Source: Paucibacter aquatile (GTDB lineage: Bacteria > Pseudomonadota > Gammaproteobacteria > Burkholderiales > Burkholderiaceae_C). Taken from it: DNA of 64,000 nucleotides. Position 1 is the first letter of the stretch. The number at the start of each line of letters is the position of its first letter. This document shows, piece after piece, positions 60,865 to 64,000 of the stretch. The notes under the pieces were generated by a model. It worked only from the letters and a program-made list of their open reading frames with translations. It had not been told where the DNA came from and made no database searches. The position numbers were made by a program, and so were the translations under genes. The stretch spans positions 1,736,001 through 1,800,000 of the forward strand of contig NZ_POSP01000003.1 in assembly GCF_002885975.1 (NCBI RefSeq), given 5' to 3'.

Positions 60865-61454
60865 GTGACACGCAACAAGCCACACATCAACCGCGCGGCA
60901 AGATCGTCGGCCTAGGCGGCAGCCTGCGAGCTGCCTCTCTGTCGGCAGCTGCCCTGCGCGCCGGCATGGCCATGGCGGCTGAACTGGGGCTGGATTGTGA
61001 AACCCTCGATGTGCGCGAGCTGCAGCTGCCCATGTACCGGCCCGACTGGGCGCTGGCGGACTACCCGGCCGAACACCAGGCTTCGCTGCAGCGCCTGGTC
61101 GCGGCATTCCGCAGCGCCGACGCCATGCTCTGGACCTGCCCGGCCTACCACGGCGCCATGAGCGGGGTTTTCAAGAACGCGCTGGACTTCATGCAGCTGC
61201 TGGCCCGCGACCCGCGGCCCTATCTGCAAGGCTGTGCGGTCGGCCTGGTGAGCCTGTCCGACAGCTCCCCCCTGGGCGGCATGGCCCATTGCGTGCAGGA
61301 GCTGCGTGCCTGGCTGGCGCCGACACGCCTGACCCTGGACGACGGCGACTTTGATGACGCGCTGGCGCTGCGCGATGAAGCGGCACAGCGCCGGCTGCGG
61401 CGCCTGGTGGGCGAGCTGGCCGGCTTTGTGGCCAGCCACCCCCTGACCCGCTGA
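60861..61454 (+). CDS. NADPH-dependent FMN reductase family protein
   Basis: A 197-residue flavodoxin-like reductase. GLGGSLRAASLSAAALRAG (17-35) is the FMN phosphate loop, and WTCPAYHGAMSGVFKNALDF is the family active-site segment. It resembles chromate/quinone or azo-type reductases and is distinct from ArsH upstream in the window. ATGA overlap with the acetyltransferase gene suggests a two-gene operon for nitro, azo or quinone compounds. Confidence 0.85.
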   Translation: MSDTQQATHQPRGKIVGLGGSLRAASLSAAALRAGMAMAAELGLDCETLDVRELQLPMYRPDWALADYPAEHQASLQRLVAAFRSADAMLWTCPAYHGAMSGVFKNALDFMQLLARDPRPYLQGCAVGLVSLSDSSPLGGMAHCVQELRAWLAPTRLTLDDGDFDDALALRDEAAQRRLRRLVGELAGFVASHPLTR

Positions 61455-61456
61455 GT

Positions 61457-62125
61457 TCAGGCCTTGGCCGGCAGGGGTTTCTTGCTGTTCTTCTCGGCCA
61501 GCATCTTGATCAAGCCTTCGATGCCGTTGGCATTGACCTCTTGCGCAAAGGGATTGCGGTAGGTCTGCACCATGGAGGCGCCGAGCACATTGAAGTCCCA
61601 GATCTTCCAGACGCCGGCCTCCGATTTCTCGAGGCTGTAGTTCAGCTGCACCGGCTCGCCCTTGCCGACGATCTGGGTCTTGATCTCGACCTGGCCGCCT
61701 TCCGTGGCGCCAGGGCGCAGCGGCGCTTGGCGGATGGTTTGATCCTTGAACTGCGAGAGCGCACCAGCGTACACACGCAGCAGCAAGCCCTTGAACTCGG
61801 TCTTCAGGCGCTCGCGCTGCTCGGGCGTGGCCTGGTTCCAGTGGCGACCCAGGGCGCTGCGCGTGGTCTTGTCGAAGTCCACGTGCGGCATGATTTTCTC
61901 GTCGACCAGCTTGACGATGCGCTGCAAGTCACCGGCCTGGATGGCCTTGTCGGCCTTGATGGCTTCCACCGTCTCCTGCGAGAGCTCACGGATCAAGGTG
62001 TCGGGCGCGCTGGCATCGGCGGCCAGGGACAGGCCCGGATTGATGGCCATCAGCGCCAGCAAGCCCGAGGCCAATGCGGCGCGGCCGCGGCGGGCCAGGG
62101 TGGAGGTGGATGAATGGACTTTCAT
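61457..62125 (-). CDS. mlaC: MlaC-like phospholipid-binding periplasmic protein
   Basis: A 222-residue periplasmic protein with a long basic N-terminus and signal peptide (cut near SLA, about residue 35). The body has the MlaC/Ttg2D pattern: LVDEKIMPHVDFDKTTRSAL, WNQATPEQRERLKTEFKGLL and YRNPFAQEVNANGIEGLIKM. MlaC ferries phospholipids between the inner- and outer-membrane complexes. Here it is alone; no mlaFEDB is in the window, and it is convergent with the reductase, two bases apart. Confidence 0.85.
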   Translation of the reverse strand: MKVHSSTSTLARRGRAALASGLLALMAINPGLSLAADASAPDTLIRELSQETVEAIKADKAIQAGDLQRIVKLVDEKIMPHVDFDKTTRSALGRHWNQATPEQRERLKTEFKGLLLRVYAGALSQFKDQTIRQAPLRPGATEGGQVEIKTQIVGKGEPVQLNYSLEKSEAGVWKIWDFNVLGASMVQTYRNPFAQEVNANGIEGLIKMLAEKNSKKPLPAKA

Positions 62126-62279
62126 GGCGAATCGTCTTTCCTTGTGCTGCTGCGCCCGGGCAGATGCCCCGGCAGGGCCGCGTCAGCGGCGCCCTGGGCT
62201 CTCGCACATCGACCCACGAGAGGGCGCACGCCGGCTCGGCGGACGGCCGATTCTGAAAGCCGAGCCCTGAAAACAACAG

Positions 62280-62311
62280 CGCGCCGGAGGCAGTGCCGCG
62301 CGGCGCGCTCT
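62280..62311 (-). terminator. Candidate terminator hairpin after the second PEP-CTERM gene
   Basis: GCGCGCC and GGCGCGC flank an 18-base spacer, and on the minus strand TGTTGTTTTC follows. The stem is strong but the T tract is imperfect. Confidence 0.45.
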
Positions 62312-62373
62312 TGGGCAGCGCCTGGCGCCACCCCGGTTCAAAAAACCAGAACAGGAGCTCGCGCGCCTGCGCC

Positions 62374-62952
62374 TCAGGCCTTGCCTTGGCTGCTGCGGCG
62401 GCCGCGGCCCACCACGCCGGCCAGGCCCAGGGCGGCCAGGGTCAAGGCCAGGGTGGCCGGCTCGGGCACATGGTTGTCCGGGCCGAAGGTGGCCTTGAGC
62501 TGGCCGATGGTGAAGGGGCCAGGAATGTCGAAGTGGTGCGTGCGGGCTTCATCGGCGCCCAGACCCTCGAAGTTCAGGCCTTGGCCACCACGCTGATCAC
62601 CACGGACGTATTCCGTGCGCAAGTAGAAGTTGGTGAAGCCGCTGTTGTCCACGGTGGCCCAGAAATTACTCAGCTGATCCAGGCCGTAAAAGAAGTTTTC
62701 GGTCACACCATCCAGCTCGATCTGCAGATGGAAACTGAAGCTCTTGAGATCGGTATAGCTGATGTCGCCGCTGAACTGGCCCGAGTTGGTTTCAAAGGAG
62801 CCGGTGCCGGTGGCCTTGGCTGCGGTCCACCAGCTGCTGGTGCCATGGCCCGAATAGCTCAGGCTGACCGGTGCGGCCTGGGCCGACATCAGGGTCAGGG
62901 CGGCCGCGGCGCCGATCAAGGTCTTGCTGAAGATCGTGGATGTAAAGGCCAT
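62374..62952 (-). CDS. PEP-CTERM protein of unknown function
   Basis: A 192-residue secreted protein. Signal peptide ends near AQA (about residue 26). The middle is beta-rich and aromatic (SSWWTAAKATGTGSFETNSG). The C-terminus has VPEPATLALTLAALGLAGVV and an Arg/Ser-rich tail, which is the exosortase sorting signal. Upstream GAGGGAG is ten bases before the ATG. Unlike the first PEP-CTERM protein, it has no recognisable domain. Exported and probably anchored or released at the cell surface. Confidence 0.8.
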   Translation of the reverse strand: MAFTSTIFSKTLIGAAAALTLMSAQAAPVSLSYSGHGTSSWWTAAKATGTGSFETNSGQFSGDISYTDLKSFSFHLQIELDGVTENFFYGLDQLSNFWATVDNSGFTNFYLRTEYVRGDQRGGQGLNFEGLGADEARTHHFDIPGPFTIGQLKATFGPDNHVPEPATLALTLAALGLAGVVGRGRRSSQGKA

Positions 62953-63276
62953 GGTGTTGGTTCTCCCTCGGGGGTGAAATGCATCGATGCCGTGTGGTGT
63001 TCTCCGGCGTGTTCTCGGTCCTTGTTCGCGGCCGCCGGGCTGCCGCCAGCACCAGAAACAAGCGCTGCGGCAGGCCCCTGAAAGACACGGGTTTGACCGG
63101 ATGCGAATTTTGCCGGCGCACCGACGCGCCACACCCCCCGCAACTGGGTGCTTGGGTTTATTCACGCGCCTGTTCAGCGCAGCCACGGGGCGCATGTCGC
63201 CCGCCCGATGTTTTCTACACTGGGTGCTGGCATGGCCTGTTGTCAAGCCAGCCAGCGAAAACTGAAGGGTCAAGTC
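62953..63276. other. Divergent intergenic region between PEP-CTERM and DUF1992 genes
   Basis: About 320 bases without a credible gene. It should hold two divergent promoters. A plus-strand TACACT at about 63215 could be a -10 for the DUF1992 gene. I see no clear sigma-54 or PrsR-type site for the PEP-CTERM gene. Confidence 0.4.
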
Positions 63277-63603
63277 ATGCGTGACGACGAAATTGCCCAG
63301 CACCTGCAAGAAGCACTGAAGTCGGGCGAACTGCAATCAGCCCAAGGCTTTGGGCAGCCCCTGCCCGAGGACGAGGCCTGGCAGGCCACGCCCGAGAGCC
63401 TGCGCATGAGCTTCAAGATCCTGAAAAACGCAGGCCACGCGCCGGCCGAGGTGGGCCTGTTTCGTGACAAGGCGGCGCTGCAAGCACGCATCGCCGCCTG
63501 CGAGGACGAGGCCCTGCGACGGGATCTGCAGACCCAGCTCAGCCAGCTCGAGCAAAGCCTGAGCCTGCGGCTGGAGTCGCTGCGCGTCCACAATCAGCTG
63601 TGA
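63277..63603 (+). CDS. DUF1992 (DnaJ homologue-like) small protein
   Basis: A 108-residue helical protein. The core PEDEAWQATPESLRMSFKIL followed by KNAGHAPAEV matches the DUF1992 signature. The C-terminal half is a coiled coil (SQLEQSLSLRLESLRV). The family is a set of small proteins that some annotate as DnaJ homologues, without a J domain here. The ATG follows GAAGGG. Convergent with the hydrolase gene, 11 bases apart. Function unknown. Confidence 0.8.
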   Translation: MRDDEIAQHLQEALKSGELQSAQGFGQPLPEDEAWQATPESLRMSFKILKNAGHAPAEVGLFRDKAALQARIAACEDEALRRDLQTQLSQLEQSLSLRLESLRVHNQL

Positions 63604-63614
63604 GCGGATGTCCT

Positions 63615-64000
63615 TCAGCGATCCCGCACATGCGGGTTGCTGCGCCGTTCCGCGCCAAAGCTGCTCTCCGGCCCGTGGCCAGGGATGAACACGGTCTCAT
63701 CGCCCATGGGCCAGAGCCGCTCGCGGATCGAAGCGAGTAAGGTGGCGTGGTCGCCACCGGGAAAATCCGTGCGGCCGATGCTGCCGGCGAACAGCACATC
63801 GCCCACAAAGGCACGCGCAATCTGTGGTGAATGGAACACCACATGGCCCGGCGTGTGGCCCGGGCAATGGCGCACGTTCAAGGTCTGCCGGCCGATCTGC
63901 ACCGTATCGCCGTCGGCCAGCCAGCGTGTCGGCGTGAAGGGCTCGGCGGCGGGAAAACCGAACATCTGGCTCTGCTGCGGCAGCCCATCGATCCAGAACT
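63615..64000 (-). CDS. Metallo-beta-lactamase-fold hydrolase (GloC/YcbL-like), partial
   Basis: Only the C-terminal 128 codons are inside the window; the N-terminus with the HxHxDH motif is beyond the right edge. Seen motifs are HCPGHTPGHVVFH (a metal-binding His), FVGDVLFAGSIGRTD (a metal-binding Asp), and VFIPGHGP (a metal-binding His), in the order of type II glyoxalases. GSIGRTDFPGG is typical of the small GloC/YcbL group. Probably hydrolyses S-lactoylglutathione or a like thioester, in detoxification of methylglyoxal. Confidence 0.85.
   Translation of the reverse strand, partial: FWIDGLPQQSQMFGFPAAEPFTPTRWLADGDTVQIGRQTLNVRHCPGHTPGHVVFHSPQIARAFVGDVLFAGSIGRTDFPGGDHATLLASIRERLWPMGDETVFIPGHGPESSFGAERRSNPHVRDR

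Overview
The window looks like chromosome from a GC-rich betaproteobacterium of the order Burkholderiales, most likely the Rubrivivax/Leptothrix/Roseateles lineage. This rests on the hemA-prfA-prmC-grxD-ubiX and rplU-rpmA-obgE-proB / proS-rppH gene orders, the two PEP-CTERM proteins, and a full RecBCD set. The genus is inference; no rRNA gene is present.

Bases 1 to about 12,600 are an accessory island, less GC-rich than the rest and running off the left edge. It holds two small secreted proteins, two HTH regulators, and a minus-strand operon of a LAGLIDADG protein, an AAA+ ATPase, a zinc-ribbon protein, a ParB-like protein and a degenerate tyrosine recombinase. Its right part is defence-like: a plus-strand pair (ParB-domain protein and D12-class adenine methyltransferase) facing a Septu-type pair (PtuA ATPase and PtuB HNH nuclease). 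The island appears to end near a tRNA-like 3' end and a strong terminator at 12.45-12.59 kb.

Bases 12.7-25 kb are metal and metalloid resistance. A czcICBA-type RND efflux operon and a Zn/Cd/Pb P1B ATPase (with a MerR-type promoter) lie on the minus strand. Divergent to them is arsR-arsC-aqpS-arsH, where an aquaglyceroporin takes the place of ArsB/Acr3. A run of 13 tandem octamers separates arsR from arsC.

Bases 25-32 kb carry envelope genes: a choice-of-anchor-A PEP-CTERM protein, a FimV-like protein, a TPR protein and an L,D-transpeptidase that appear to share a C-terminal domain, and then miaB. Bases 32-46.5 kb are housekeeping: haem entry (hemA), translation termination (prfA, prmC), an Fe-S glutaredoxin, ubiX, proS, rppH, proB, obgE, L27, L21, ispB and tRNA-Pro(CGG).

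Bases 46.7-59.9 kb form a minus-strand double-strand-break repair block, recC-recB-recD followed by an SbcD/YhaO-like phosphoesterase and an SbcC/YhaN-like ATPase, with four-base overlaps at most junctions. The right end has an arylamine N-acetyltransferase, an FMN reductase, an MlaC-like protein, a second PEP-CTERM protein, a DUF1992 protein and a truncated metallo-beta-lactamase-fold hydrolase. All calls come from reading the sequence; no database search was run.
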